64,000 bases of DNA from positions 1,612,001 to 1,676,000 of the forward strand of contig NZ_CP121663.1 in NCBI RefSeq assembly GCF_029714285.1, given 5' to 3'. The position numbers and the translations under genes are program-made. The notes below the pieces were generated by a model. The model was not told the origin of the DNA, searched no databases, and saw nothing but the letters and a program-made list of their open reading frames with translations. This DNA comes from Rhizobium sp. CB3090 (lineage in GTDB: Bacteria; Pseudomonadota; Alphaproteobacteria; Rhizobiales; Rhizobiaceae). Below, one piece after another: positions 17,711-26,453 of the stretch; positions within the stretch are counted from its first letter, which is position 1, and every line of letters starts with the position of its first letter.

Positions 17711-19860
17711 TATGACACCGCCTTGCGCTGCATCGCCTCGATGACCGCCTGCTTCGGTCCATCGGCTATGATGCGGCCCTTGTCGATGACGATCAGCCGA
17801 TCAACCAGCTCCAGCATGCTGTGGCGATGGGTCGCCACCATCAGGGTCGTTTCCGGACCGAAGGCATTCGTCAGCTTGTTGATCAGGTGCCGCTCGCTCG
17901 CCAGATCCATCGCTCCCGAGGGCTCATCGAGGAAGACGATCTTCGGTCGGGTGAGCAGCAGGCGAGCGATGGTCAATGCCTGCTTCTGACCATTCGAAAG
18001 GTTCGCGCCGCGCTCGCCGACAGGCATGTCGAAACCGCGCGGGTGAACGGCGACGAATTCCTCGACACCGGTCATGCGCGAGACGGCCAGCAGTTCCTCG
18101 TCGCTGGCATCGGCCCGGCCGAGCAGCAGATTTTCCTTCACAGTGCCGGAAAACAGGTCTGACGACTGACCCGCGACAGCCACGGCGGCGCGCACCTCGG
18201 CCATGTGATACTGGCGGATATCGACGCCATCGATCAGCACGCGTCCGCTGGCCGGCTGGAAAAGCCCGTCAAGCAGCCGGCCGATCGTCGTCTTGCCCGA
18301 ACCGATACGGCCGATAATCCCGATCTTCTCGCCGGGCGTAACCGTGAAGGATAACTGGTTGATGACCGACTGGTCGGAGCCAGGATATTGAAAAGAGACA
18401 TTCTGGAAGCTGAAACCGCCGCTGCGGATCTGCCGGTTGACGAAGCCGACAGTCGACGGCCGGTCGTCAGGCTGTTCCATGATCTTATCGAGAATGCGCA
18501 GCGACATGGTGGCCTGGCGGAAGCGCGCCAGTGTCATGGCGATCTGGCCGAAAGGTGCGCCGGCACGGCTCGCCAGCATGACGGTCGCGACGATCGCACC
18601 CATGGCAATTTTTCCGTCGGCGAATTCATAGGTGCCCGCCACGACGATGAACACGCTAACCATCTGTTGCAACAACATCGTCAGGTTGATGGCATTCGAC
18701 GAGATGTGCTTGATGTCTTCGCTGGTGCGGCTCGAATATTTCGTCAGCTCCTGCCAGCGACGCAACATGGTCGCCTCGGCTCGAAGGCTCTTCAACGTCT
18801 CGATCGTCGAAATGGTCTCGACGAGCATCGATTGGCGGCGCGATGCTTCATTCGTCGCAGTTGCCATGCGCTTGCCAATCTGCGCCTGGGCGACGAGACC
18901 GATCACGACAGACAGAACGAAGGCGACGGCCGGAATAACCACCAGCCAGTCGGCGATCATATAGATGACGATCAGGAAGATGATGACAAAAAGGCTGTCG
19001 ATCAGCACGCCGATCGTGTTCGAGGTAAAGAATTCGCGCACGAATTCATATTGCGTTACGCGGTTGGCATATTCGCCCGTCGACATCGGGCGGGATGCCA
19101 GAGTCGAATTCAGGATCTTGTCGAAGATTAGCTGCGACAGACGCAAGTCGGCCTTGCGACCGGCATAGTCGATCAGCGACGCGCGGGCCGTCTTTAGCAG
19201 AAAATCGAAGAGATAAGCCAAGGAAATGCCGGCCGTCAGTACCCAAAGCGTCGGGAACGCCTTGTTCGGCAGCACCCGGTCATAGACATTCATGGTGAAG
19301 AGCGGCGAGGCCAGTGCGATGATGTTGATAAACAGGGCCGCCAGCATGACGCGGGCATAGGTGCGCCAGTAGGGCACCAGCGTCGTCGCGAGCCAATGAC
19401 GCTTCTCGATCTCCATCGCATGACCGACGCGCGCCTCTTCCGAAGCATTCTGATAGAAGAGCGTGAAGGCAAAGGCAGCCTGCGGCTTGAGCGCTGCAAG
19501 CTCATCCCGCGTCAAGCGCAGCGGCGCCCCGGTTGACGCGATGTCGATGACATAGGAGCCGTTTTCGGTCATTTCGAGCAACGGCAGCACGCCGCCGCCG
19601 GCAAATGTGACGATGGCGGGACAGTCAAAATTACCGAGCCGGCAATCACGCTCCTTGTGCTTCAGCACCTGCAGACCGACGCGCTCTGACAGCCGCTCGA
19701 CATCGTCCTGCTCCATGGCTTCCAGAACCTCGTCCGGAACGCCCGAAAACAGCACTGTATCCGAGCTCGGGCGACCGTAAAACGCAGCGACCGATTTAAA
19801 TGCCGACTTAAAAGACTGCAGCGATACGCTCGCAGCCACGTCAGGAGCTACGTTCAACAT
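17710..19860 (-). CDS. Type I secretion ABC exporter (permease-ATPase, LapB-like)
   Basis: The predicted protein has 716 residues. The N-terminal about 140 residues are a degenerate C39-peptidase-like domain without a clear catalytic Cys, typical of RTX/LapB exporters that recognise but do not cut the substrate. Six membrane segments follow (about 160-440). The ATPase domain has Walker A GRIGSGKTT, the signature LSNGQKQ (Asn in place of the usual Gly), Walker B IVFLDEPSGAMD and the switch His in ATHRHS. It powers export of unfolded adhesin from the cytoplasm. The gene sits between tolC and hlyD homologues on the same strand. Confidence 0.93.
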   Translation of the reverse strand: MLNVAPDVAASVSLQSFKSAFKSVAAFYGRPSSDTVLFSGVPDEVLEAMEQDDVERLSERVGLQVLKHKERDCRLGNFDCPAIVTFAGGGVLPLLEMTENGSYVIDIASTGAPLRLTRDELAALKPQAAFAFTLFYQNASEEARVGHAMEIEKRHWLATTLVPYWRTYARVMLAALFINIIALASPLFTMNVYDRVLPNKAFPTLWVLTAGISLAYLFDFLLKTARASLIDYAGRKADLRLSQLIFDKILNSTLASRPMSTGEYANRVTQYEFVREFFTSNTIGVLIDSLFVIIFLIVIYMIADWLVVIPAVAFVLSVVIGLVAQAQIGKRMATATNEASRRQSMLVETISTIETLKSLRAEATMLRRWQELTKYSSRTSEDIKHISSNAINLTMLLQQMVSVFIVVAGTYEFADGKIAMGAIVATVMLASRAGAPFGQIAMTLARFRQATMSLRILDKIMEQPDDRPSTVGFVNRQIRSGGFSFQNVSFQYPGSDQSVINQLSFTVTPGEKIGIIGRIGSGKTTIGRLLDGLFQPASGRVLIDGVDIRQYHMAEVRAAVAVAGQSSDLFSGTVKENLLLGRADASDEELLAVSRMTGVEEFVAVHPRGFDMPVGERGANLSNGQKQALTIARLLLTRPKIVFLDEPSGAMDLASERHLINKLTNAFGPETTLMVATHRHSMLELVDRLIVIDKGRIIADGPKQAVIEAMQRKAVS

Positions 19861-19889
19861 GGAGTATTATCCAATCCGGATCGCGACGA

Positions 19890-21326
19890 CTAACGAATCG
19901 GCTCGAGCAGATCCATTGGCAGGCCAGGCTTCTGATGCGAGTCATATTTCGTATAGCCGGGATCAGCCGTGTTCGACGAAACGCTAAACTGATCACGAGC
20001 ATAAGGCGTTGCCTGATCGATCGGCTTCAGCTTCATCGTCGACAACAAACTGCCCGACGCGGCGAGAATCTTGTATTCGGCAAAGAGCGAGGCAACGTCG
20101 GCCGTCTTAGCCAAAACCTCGGTGTTGAAGCGGGTGTTCTGAGCATCCAACAGATCGAGCAGGGACCGCTGACCGACCTTGAACTGCTCCCGATAGGACG
20201 TCACGAGCTGGGCGTTCGTCTTTTCCTGCCCATCCAGAATACGCGCAAGCTGGGCCTGATTGGTACGCTCGCTCCAGGCGGAACGGACGGACTGATCGAC
20301 CTCGCGATAGGTCTCGCTCAGCGCAAAACGTTGCTCGGCGGCGCGACGGACCAGTTCCTGCTGATGGGCGGTATCGATGCCGCCGTGATAGAGGTTCCAC
20401 TTGGCGACGACACCGACCTGTACGTCGCTGGTGTTGCCCTTGTTACCGTCGACATCGTCACCAATGCGCGCGCTGCCGACAAGGTCCAGCTTCGGCAGGA
20501 AGGCAGACTTCGAACCGCGGACATCGGCGTCAGCGGCATTGACATCAGCTTTACCGGAGGAAATCTGCGGATTGTTCTTCTGGGCGATGAAGACAGCATC
20601 ATCCAGCGTCTTCGGCAGGTAATGCGCAACGGAGGCCGGGCGCTGCGCATTGCTGATCGGCTCGCCGACGACCTGAAGGTAGCGGATCTTCGTCGCATCC
20701 AGCTCCTGCTTGGCTTCCTGAAGGCGGGCATTGGCCGCTTGCAGGCGCTCGCGGCCCTGATAGCGATCGGCATCGGTAAGGGCGCCGCCCTTGATGCTAT
20801 CCTCGATGTTGCCGACCATCTGCTTGTGGAAGGAGACGTTCTTTTCCGCCGCCGCGACGATCTCCGTCTGCAGCATATATTCGAGATAATCCTGGGTTAC
20901 TTCAAGCGCCAGGGCTTCCGAGCGCTGCTGGACGCGAAAGGATGCGCTGTCGACACGAGCTGCCTGCTTGTCCTTCTGCGCCTTGCGGTCGCCGCCGTCA
21001 AACAAGGTCTGCGTAATCGTCAGGCTGACGTCGGCCGGGTTCAGATAATTCGTGCTGCGTGTCAGGGCGCCCGATGTGACGTCCGAAAGTCTACGGCGGC
21101 CATAACCCGACTCCAGATCGACTGAAGGCAAATAAAGCCCCCGCGCCTGACGCAACTGGAACTCGGTTGCCTCCCGGTTCTGAGCAGCCTCCATGATCTG
21201 CGGGTTGGTTTTCATTGTCTTGTCAATTGCCTGCTGCAATGTCGTAGCGTAAGCAGCGCCACTGAATAAAGAACTGGTGGCTATCGAAATTCCGACCGCC
21301 GCAATCAATCGCTTTCTATAAATCAA
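19890..21326 (-). CDS. TolC-family outer-membrane channel for type I secretion
   Basis: The predicted protein has 478 residues from a TTG at 21326, six bases after a GGGAAGGG ribosome site; an upstream GTG at 21350 would add eight residues ahead of the signal peptide and lacks such a site. The signal peptide ends near AAYA. Two outer-membrane-efflux repeats follow, each with long helices and Gly/Pro-marked beta strands, the pattern of LapE/TolC. It is the first gene of the export operon, 29 bp before the ABC exporter. It should form the outer-membrane exit for the adhesin. Confidence 0.9.
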   Translation of the reverse strand: MIYRKRLIAAVGISIATSSLFSGAAYATTLQQAIDKTMKTNPQIMEAAQNREATEFQLRQARGLYLPSVDLESGYGRRRLSDVTSGALTRSTNYLNPADVSLTITQTLFDGGDRKAQKDKQAARVDSASFRVQQRSEALALEVTQDYLEYMLQTEIVAAAEKNVSFHKQMVGNIEDSIKGGALTDADRYQGRERLQAANARLQEAKQELDATKIRYLQVVGEPISNAQRPASVAHYLPKTLDDAVFIAQKNNPQISSGKADVNAADADVRGSKSAFLPKLDLVGSARIGDDVDGNKGNTSDVQVGVVAKWNLYHGGIDTAHQQELVRRAAEQRFALSETYREVDQSVRSAWSERTNQAQLARILDGQEKTNAQLVTSYREQFKVGQRSLLDLLDAQNTRFNTEVLAKTADVASLFAEYKILAASGSLLSTMKLKPIDQATPYARDQFSVSSNTADPGYTKYDSHQKPGLPMDLLEPIR

Positions 21327-21413
21327 AGTGGCACCCTTCCCCAACAACACACTTCGCTAATATATAATATACCTTTTCAAGCTTATTTATATATTACGCA
21401 TAGACGAAGTCAT

Positions 21414-21432
21414 ATCTACTTGCAAAGTAGAT
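21414..21432. promoter_or_regulatory. Inverted repeat, candidate operator upstream of the export operon
   Basis: ATCTACTT, a three-base spacer GCA and AAGTAGAT form a perfect 8+8 inverted repeat about 90 bp upstream of the tolC start, in an AT-rich stretch with TATA-like sequence at 21361-21400. It looks like a dimeric regulator site. No regulator can be named. Confidence 0.4.
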
Positions 21433-22010
21433 TCCAATTTATTTTTCTGAAGCAGTTAATATCGCAGCGCGCAAGTCTTATCGGCAGCAATCTGTTGACT
21501 ATTTTTGGGGTATTTACAACGAAAGCAAGAATGTTGGTAATGTTTGCGATCATACCAAATTTGAGTGTTGCTCTAATAAGTATATTTATTCATCATTATG
21601 CAGCCGCCAGCTGAGAATCACTATGCGCCCGAGATGAAGGCTGCGCATTTGCGGATGCGCAAATGGCCGTCGCCACATCTTATTGGAACGCGGAAGGCAA
21701 AGCCAAGATGTGCCGACCAACGTCCGGAAGATAACTCGGCAGAGACGCTCAAGATCTGGAGCGCGAGCGTGCGCGGGTCAAATGTTGGCCTGCCACCTCG
21801 AATATGAATTCAGCCTCGCTCGGTGGGCGATTTGAGCGGTGATCCTTGGGTGATCCTTGCTGGACGGAGCTGATGCTTCAAGCGTCAAAAAATGCATAAT
21901 TTTCGCGCAGCTGCACCCGTCACGGATTTCAACATCAATCAGTCATCGTGCAGTCAGATAAAAATCAATGAGTTACGATCTGGCATGGCGCTTGCTTTTT
22001 GTCTGCTGAG
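21433..22010. other. Intergenic, no gene seen
   Basis: This stretch separates the export operon from the guanidine riboswitch. The first part is AT-rich, the rest of ordinary composition. A 64-codon frame at 21420-21614 has no ribosome site or recognisable family. The promoter of the guanidine operon should lie just before 22011, but I cannot fix its boxes. Confidence 0.5.
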
Positions 22011-22131
22011 TTGGTGGCTAGGGTTCCGGCGTCTGTTGAGGGCGTGACTGGTCCGAGAGCTACCACCGGCTGGGGGAGAAATCCCACCGGATGCACGGCG
22101 GGATAAAAGCCCGGGAGACCTCGTAAGCCAA
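22011..22131 (+). promoter_or_regulatory. Guanidine-I (ykkC) riboswitch aptamer
   Basis: The leader shows the conserved elements of the guanidine-I class: CTAGGGTTCCGG after the P1 5' strand, GGTCCGAGAG at 22050-22059, the ACCACCGG/CCGG helix region, and ACGGCGGG-ATAAAAGCCCGGGAGA at 22095-22118. TGGCT near 22015 can pair with AGCCA near 22126 to close P1. This class binds guanidinium and normally turns expression on. Its place before an importer, carboxylase and allophanate hydrolase fits that ligand. Confidence 0.93.
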
Positions 22132-22169
22132 GGGATTGGCGGTGCGATGGTTTTTGCCGATCCCTTTTT
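22130..22169 (+). terminator. Intrinsic terminator, expression platform of the riboswitch
   Basis: AAGGGATTGGC (22130-22140) pairs with GCCGATCCCTT (22156-22166) around a 15-base loop and is followed by a T-run to 22169. Its first two bases belong to the P1 3' strand. GCCAA/TTGGC at 22127-22140 could form a competing small hairpin. This fits transcription control by guanidine; which alternate pairing dominates cannot be settled by eye. Confidence 0.85.
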
Positions 22170-22193
22170 GAAAAAAGCAAAAGGGGAATTTCT

Positions 22194-23267
22194 ATGCAGA
22201 CTTTTTCGAAGATCCTTTCCGTAACGACCCTTTCGGTCTCGCTGATTTTCGGATTCGGCTCCGCAGCCAGCGCCGCACCGAAAACCAGTTTTAAGGTCGC
22301 CTGGTCCATCTATGTCGGCTGGATGCCCTGGGGCTATGCTGCCGATCACGGCATCGTCAAAAAATGGGCTGACAAATACGGCATCAACATCGAGGTCACC
22401 CAGTTCAACGATTATGTCGAGTCGATGAACCAGTACACTGCCGGCGCCTTCGATGCCGTGACGCTCACCAACATGGACGGCCTTTCGATCCCCGCCGCCG
22501 GCGGCGTCGATACGACGGCCGTCATCGTCGGTGACTTTTCGAATGGCAACGACGCCGTCATTCTCAAGGACAAGGCAAGCCTGGCAGATATCAAAGGCCA
22601 GAACGTAAATCTGGTTCAGTATTCGGTGTCGCATTATTTGCTGGCCCGCGCGCTCGACAGCGTCAAGCTCACCGAACGCGACGTGAAGGTGGTCAACACC
22701 TCCGACGCCGATATGGTTGCGGCCTACAAGACGCCCGACGTCTCCGCCGTGGTGACCTGGAATCCATTGGTCTCAACCATTCTTGAGGAGCCTTCCGCCA
22801 AGAAGGTCTTCGACAGCTCGCAGGTGCCGGGCGAGATCATCGACCTGATGGCCGCCAACAGCAATGTCCTCAAGGACAATCCGAATTTCGGCAAGGCGCT
22901 GGCCGGCATCTGGTATGAAACGGCAGCGTTGTTGAGGGCAGACACGCCGGAAAGCAAATCCGCCCGCGAGGCGATGGGAGCCGCGTCGGGCACGGATCTT
23001 AAGGGCTTCGAGGCGCAGCTCGCCGCAACCAAGCTCTTCGACAAGCCTGCCGACGCGGTTACCTTCACCGCATCACCGAGCCTGCCGAAGACGATGGACC
23101 TCGTGCGCAGTTTCCTGTTCCAGAAGGGGCTGCTCGGCAATGGCGCTCCTTCGGCGGATGTCATCGGGATCGAAATGCCCGACGGCAAGGTCTTAGGTGA
23201 CAGCGCAAACGTCAAGCTGCGCTTCACGGAAGCCTATATGAAGGCCGCGGCCGACGCTTCACTCTAA
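22194..23267 (+). CDS. ABC transporter substrate-binding protein, guanidine (formerly urea) type
   Basis: The predicted protein has 357 residues. The ATG follows AAGGGGAA, and a signal peptide ends near AASA (residue 27). The mature protein is a NitT/TauT/SsuA-like binding protein with the YVGWMPWGYAADHGI segment that marks the family linked to urea carboxylase operons. It is the first gene after the guanidine riboswitch, so guanidine or a close derivative is the likely ligand; older annotation would say urea. It is followed by a strong hairpin that may raise its dose over the permease. Confidence 0.88.
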   Translation: MQTFSKILSVTTLSVSLIFGFGSAASAAPKTSFKVAWSIYVGWMPWGYAADHGIVKKWADKYGINIEVTQFNDYVESMNQYTAGAFDAVTLTNMDGLSIPAAGGVDTTAVIVGDFSNGNDAVILKDKASLADIKGQNVNLVQYSVSHYLLARALDSVKLTERDVKVVNTSDADMVAAYKTPDVSAVVTWNPLVSTILEEPSAKKVFDSSQVPGEIIDLMAANSNVLKDNPNFGKALAGIWYETAALLRADTPESKSAREAMGAASGTDLKGFEAQLAATKLFDKPADAVTFTASPSLPKTMDLVRSFLFQKGLLGNGAPSADVIGIEMPDGKVLGDSANVKLRFTEAYMKAAADASL

Positions 23268-23281
23268 GCGAGTCCCTCCCC

Positions 23282-23301
23282 GGCGGCGCCATGGCGCCGC
23301 C
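23282..23301 (+). repeat. Perfect 20-bp palindrome between binding protein and permease
   Basis: A perfect self-complementary 20-mer (10+10) starts GGCGGCGCC and is centred on ATG at 23291-23293. It lies 15 bases after the binding-protein stop and 25 before the permease start. Such intercistronic stems often protect the upstream message from 3' decay, giving excess binding protein. Confidence 0.7.
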
Positions 23302-23326
23302 CTTCCCTCATCCCGTGGAGCCTCTC

Positions 23327-24145
23327 ATGCGTTGGATCAATACCAGGCCCAGCTCCGGCGCGCAGCTTGCCTTGACGCTGTTGCCGTTTGCACTGCTGAT
23401 CGTCGCCTATGCCGTCGGTTCGGCCACGCGGCTTGCCGAAAACGCCAACGACAAGCTGCTGCCCAATCTTGCCGGCTTTGCCGACGCCATCAACCGCATG
23501 GCTTTCATCGCCGACCCGCGTACAGGAGAATACCTGCTGTGGTCCGACACCTGGGCGAGCGTCATGCGGCTCCTGTCAGGTCTCGGCCTATCCACGACAA
23601 TCGCGCTTTGCCTTGGCATGCTCATCGGCATGTTACCCTATCTCAGAGCCTTGCTGTCTCCCTTCGTCGCCGTCATTTCGATGGTGCCGCCGCTCGCGCT
23701 GCTGCCGATCCTGTTCATCGTCATGGGCCTCGGTGAGATCTCCAAGATCGCCCTTATCGTGATCGGCGTCGCGCCGACGATGATCCGCGATCTGGCGCTG
23801 AAGGCGCTGGAATTGCCACGAGAGCAGATCGTCAAGGCCGAAACGTTGGGCGGTTCCTCCTGGCAGATCGCTCTTCGCGTCGTGTTGCCGCAGATCCTGC
23901 CGCGGCTGATCACCTGCCTCAGGCTTCAGCTCGGGCCGGCCTGGCTTTTCCTGATCGCCGCTGAGGCGATCTCCTCGGATTCCGGCCTCGGCTACCGCAT
24001 CTTTCTCGTCCGCCGGTATCTGTCGATGGACGTGATTTTTCCCTACGTCATATGGATCACGTTGCTTGCCGTACTCATGAACTATCTTCTCGATCGCCTT
24101 CGCATCGCTGTCTTTCCCTGGTCCGATTTGGAGAAGCAGGCATGA
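23327..24145 (+). CDS. ABC transporter permease for the guanidine/urea-type importer
   Basis: The predicted protein has 272 residues. I chose the ATG at 23327, which has GTGGAG upstream; the in-frame ATG at 23291 lies inside a perfect palindrome and is unlikely to be used. There are about six membrane segments. The EAA loop is visible as AETLGGSSWQIALRVVLPQI, which contacts the ATPase. The family is NitT/TauT-type. It ends with a four-base ATGA overlap with the ATPase gene. Confidence 0.88.
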   Translation: MRWINTRPSSGAQLALTLLPFALLIVAYAVGSATRLAENANDKLLPNLAGFADAINRMAFIADPRTGEYLLWSDTWASVMRLLSGLGLSTTIALCLGMLIGMLPYLRALLSPFVAVISMVPPLALLPILFIVMGLGEISKIALIVIGVAPTMIRDLALKALELPREQIVKAETLGGSSWQIALRVVLPQILPRLITCLRLQLGPAWLFLIAAEAISSDSGLGYRIFLVRRYLSMDVIFPYVIWITLLAVLMNYLLDRLRIAVFPWSDLEKQA

Positions 24146-24963
24146 GCGAGCTCAGGATAGAAAAGGTCTGGAAGGAATATGACGATCAGATCGTGCTCGA
24201 GGATGTGTCGCTGACGGTCCCCTCCCGCGCCTTTGTCGCGCTCGTCGGTCCCTCCGGCTGTGGCAAGTCGACCTTCCTGCGCATGCTGCTGGGGCAGGAG
24301 CAACCCACGAGAGGCACGATTTCTCTCGACGGCGCGGCGCTGCCATCTGAGCCAGGCGCCGACCGTGGCGTGGTTTTCCAACGCTATTCTGTCTTTCCGC
24401 ACCTGACCGCGCTCGGCAACGTGCTGCTTGGCAAGGAGTTCGCCGGCTCGCGCCACAAGGCCAAGCTTTTCGGCGCCGCGCGCCGAAAAGCGATCGACGA
24501 GGCGCGACAACTCCTGGCAGACGTCGGCCTTGCCGGCGAGGAGGACAAATATCCGGCGCAGCTATCGGGGGGCATGCAGCAACGCCTCGCACTGGCGCAG
24601 GCACTCATCATGCGGCCCAAGGTGCTGCTGCTCGATGAGCCTTTCGGCGCACTCGATCCCGGCATTCGCTCCGAAATCCACACGCTGATGAAGCGGCTGT
24701 GGCACGAGACGCAGATGACCGTCGTCATGGTGACCCACGACATGCGCGAAGCCTTTACGCTCGCTACCAGGGTTGTCGCCTTCGAGCGCCGCCGCGACCG
24801 GCCGGAAGAAAAGAAGCGCTACGGCGCAACGATCACCAAGGACATTTCCATCTGGCCGCCGCGCATCGCCGGCGCCGCCTCGATCTTCAGCCCCGACCGG
24901 GACGGCCCGTTCGCTTCAAAGGGGCACCGCCGGGACGACCTGGCACCGTCGGGAGACATTTAG
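24142..24963 (+). CDS. ABC transporter ATP-binding protein for the guanidine/urea-type importer
   Basis: The predicted protein has 273 residues from the ATG that overlaps the permease stop, with a GGAGAAG ribosome site. Walker A is GPSGCGKST, the signature LSGGMQQR, Walker B VLLLDEPFGALD, and the switch His lies in VTHDM. The C-terminal tail beyond residue 215 (Arg/Lys-rich, ending in PSGDI) is longer than the basic domain, as in the urea carboxylase-linked subfamily. It drives import together with the two preceding gene products. Confidence 0.9.
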   Translation: MSELRIEKVWKEYDDQIVLEDVSLTVPSRAFVALVGPSGCGKSTFLRMLLGQEQPTRGTISLDGAALPSEPGADRGVVFQRYSVFPHLTALGNVLLGKEFAGSRHKAKLFGAARRKAIDEARQLLADVGLAGEEDKYPAQLSGGMQQRLALAQALIMRPKVLLLDEPFGALDPGIRSEIHTLMKRLWHETQMTVVMVTHDMREAFTLATRVVAFERRRDRPEEKKRYGATITKDISIWPPRIAGAASIFSPDRDGPFASKGHRRDDLAPSGDI

Positions 24964-24965
24964 CC

Positions 24966-25784
24966 ATGCAGCACGTCAGACGTTCGCCGGAAGAAATCGC
25001 CGCCAATCGCGCCCGCTACGAGGACCATCAGCGGAAGGGCCTGGAATTTGCGCCCAAGGCATTGCCGACACCGAGCCCACTTCCCGCCCCGCCGATCGAT
25101 GCGACACTGATCGTCCAACGGGAGATCATACCGGGCGGCTGGTACTGGTCGACACGCATCAAGCGCGGCGAGACGCTGCGCGTCGCCCAGGAACAGGGCT
25201 TCTCGACCGTGTCGCTCGTCGCATGGAATGCGGCCGACACGAGCGAACGGCTGAATCTGCCCGACACGGTGAAGATGCAATGGACCACCGCCCTTTCGAA
25301 AGGGCGGGTGATCTTCTCCGACATGGGGCGTGTGATGTTTTCCATCACGGAGGATTCTTCCGGCGCTCATGACTGCCTGATGGGCGGCTCCTCCGCCGCT
25401 TCGAATCTGGCCAAATACGGCAAAGGCACCCGCAACAGCCGCGACAATTTCATCAAACTTGCGACCAAGGCTGGATTGAACAAGCGCGATATTCCCGCCG
25501 CGCTCGCGCTTTTTGCTCCCGTTCGCGTCGACGCGAACGGCAAGTTCGCATGGAAGTCGGAGCTGCCGCGTGGGGGCGATTATGTCGAGCTGCGCGCCGA
25601 GATGGAGATGATCGTCGGCTTTTCCAATTGCCCGCATCCGCTCGATCCAAGCCCGGTCTACGCACCAAAATCGGTCACGATCACCCGACTGGCCGCCCGG
25701 CCTGCAACCGACGACGACCTGTGCCGCACCGCCACCGCCGAGGCCATGCGCGGCTTTGAGAACAACGCATCCGCCAATCTTTGA
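24966..25784 (+). CDS. Carboxyguanidine deiminase-type subunit (urea carboxylase-associated protein 2 family)
   Basis: The predicted protein has 272 residues. The start is the ATG two bases after the ATPase stop. It belongs to the DUF1989 superfamily, and the longer of the two associated proteins comes first here, as is usual. Conserved stretches include GGWYWSTRIKRGETLR, DMGRVMFSITED, HDCLMGGSS and NSRDNF. In Pseudomonas, paired proteins of this type form a carboxyguanidine deiminase (CgdAB) that turns carboxyguanidine into allophanate and ammonia. The partner gene follows after 17 bp. HDC and NCPHP may include metal ligands; this is inference. Confidence 0.86.
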   Translation: MQHVRRSPEEIAANRARYEDHQRKGLEFAPKALPTPSPLPAPPIDATLIVQREIIPGGWYWSTRIKRGETLRVAQEQGFSTVSLVAWNAADTSERLNLPDTVKMQWTTALSKGRVIFSDMGRVMFSITEDSSGAHDCLMGGSSAASNLAKYGKGTRNSRDNFIKLATKAGLNKRDIPAALALFAPVRVDANGKFAWKSELPRGGDYVELRAEMEMIVGFSNCPHPLDPSPVYAPKSVTITRLAARPATDDDLCRTATAEAMRGFENNASANL

Positions 25785-25801
25785 CCCGGAAAGAGACGAT
25801 C

Positions 25802-26452
25802 ATGACTGACTTCATCCAGACCGCCCCTTTCCGCACGCTCGAAAACACCGTGCAGGATCACTTCATTGCCGCCGAAGCACCGTTCTCGACGGTGATCCGC
25901 AAGGGTCAGACGTTGCGCATCGAAGACAGCTACGGCCAGCAGGCCGTCGACACGCTGTTCTACAATGCCGAAGATCATTCCGAGCGCTATTCCAGTCAGG
26001 ACACCATGCGCGAGCAGGGTGCGGCCTACATCACCACAGGCACCGGGATCATCTCGAACGAGGGCCGCGTCATGTTGACGATGACGGCCGACAGTTGCGG
26101 ACGCCACGACACGTCTGCCGGTGCATGCTCCTGCGAAAGCAATACAGTGCGCTTCGGCCACGGCACCAAATATCTCCATGCCTGCCGGGACAATTTCGTT
26201 CTCGAAGTCGCAAAACATGGCATGGGCAAGCGCGATGTCGTGCCCAATATCAACTTCTTCATGAACGTGCCGATCGAGCCGACAGGCGAAATGACGATCG
26301 TCGACGGCATCTCCGCACCGGGCGATTACGTCGAGCTGAAGGCCGAGATGGACGTGCTGCTCGTTATTTCCAATTGCCCGCAGGTCAACAATCCCTGCAA
26401 CGGCTTCGATCCGACGCCGGTCCGCGTTCTCGTCTGGGACGGTGAGGCTTGA
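25802..26452 (+). CDS. Carboxyguanidine deiminase-type subunit (urea carboxylase-associated protein 1 family)
   Basis: The predicted protein has 216 residues from the ATG at 25802, preceded by GGAAAGAG; an in-frame TTG at 25781 is less likely. It has the DUF1989 motifs YGQQAVDTLFYNA, NEGRVMLTMTAD, CGRHDTSAGACSCE, HACRDNF and ISNCPQVNNPCNGF. Several Cys/His residues suggest a metal site. It is the partner of the preceding gene in making allophanate from carboxyguanidine. The stop lies directly before the carboxylase start. Confidence 0.87.
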   Translation: MTDFIQTAPFRTLENTVQDHFIAAEAPFSTVIRKGQTLRIEDSYGQQAVDTLFYNAEDHSERYSSQDTMREQGAAYITTGTGIISNEGRVMLTMTADSCGRHDTSAGACSCESNTVRFGHGTKYLHACRDNFVLEVAKHGMGKRDVVPNINFFMNVPIEPTGEMTIVDGISAPGDYVELKAEMDVLLVISNCPQVNNPCNGFDPTPVRVLVWDGEA

Positions 26453-26453
26453 G

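Noticed and set aside
21420..21614. A 64-codon open frame between tolC and the riboswitch
   Set aside because: AT-rich, no ribosome site, no recognisable family; it lies over the export operon promoter region.
21954..22634. A 226-codon minus-strand frame across the riboswitch and the binding-protein gene
   Set aside because: It overlaps conserved riboswitch elements and the real signal-peptide-bearing gene, and its own product resembles nothing.
23291..23326. Upstream ATG for the guanidine importer permease
   Set aside because: It lies at the centre of a perfect palindrome and lacks a ribosome site; the ATG at 23327 is better placed.
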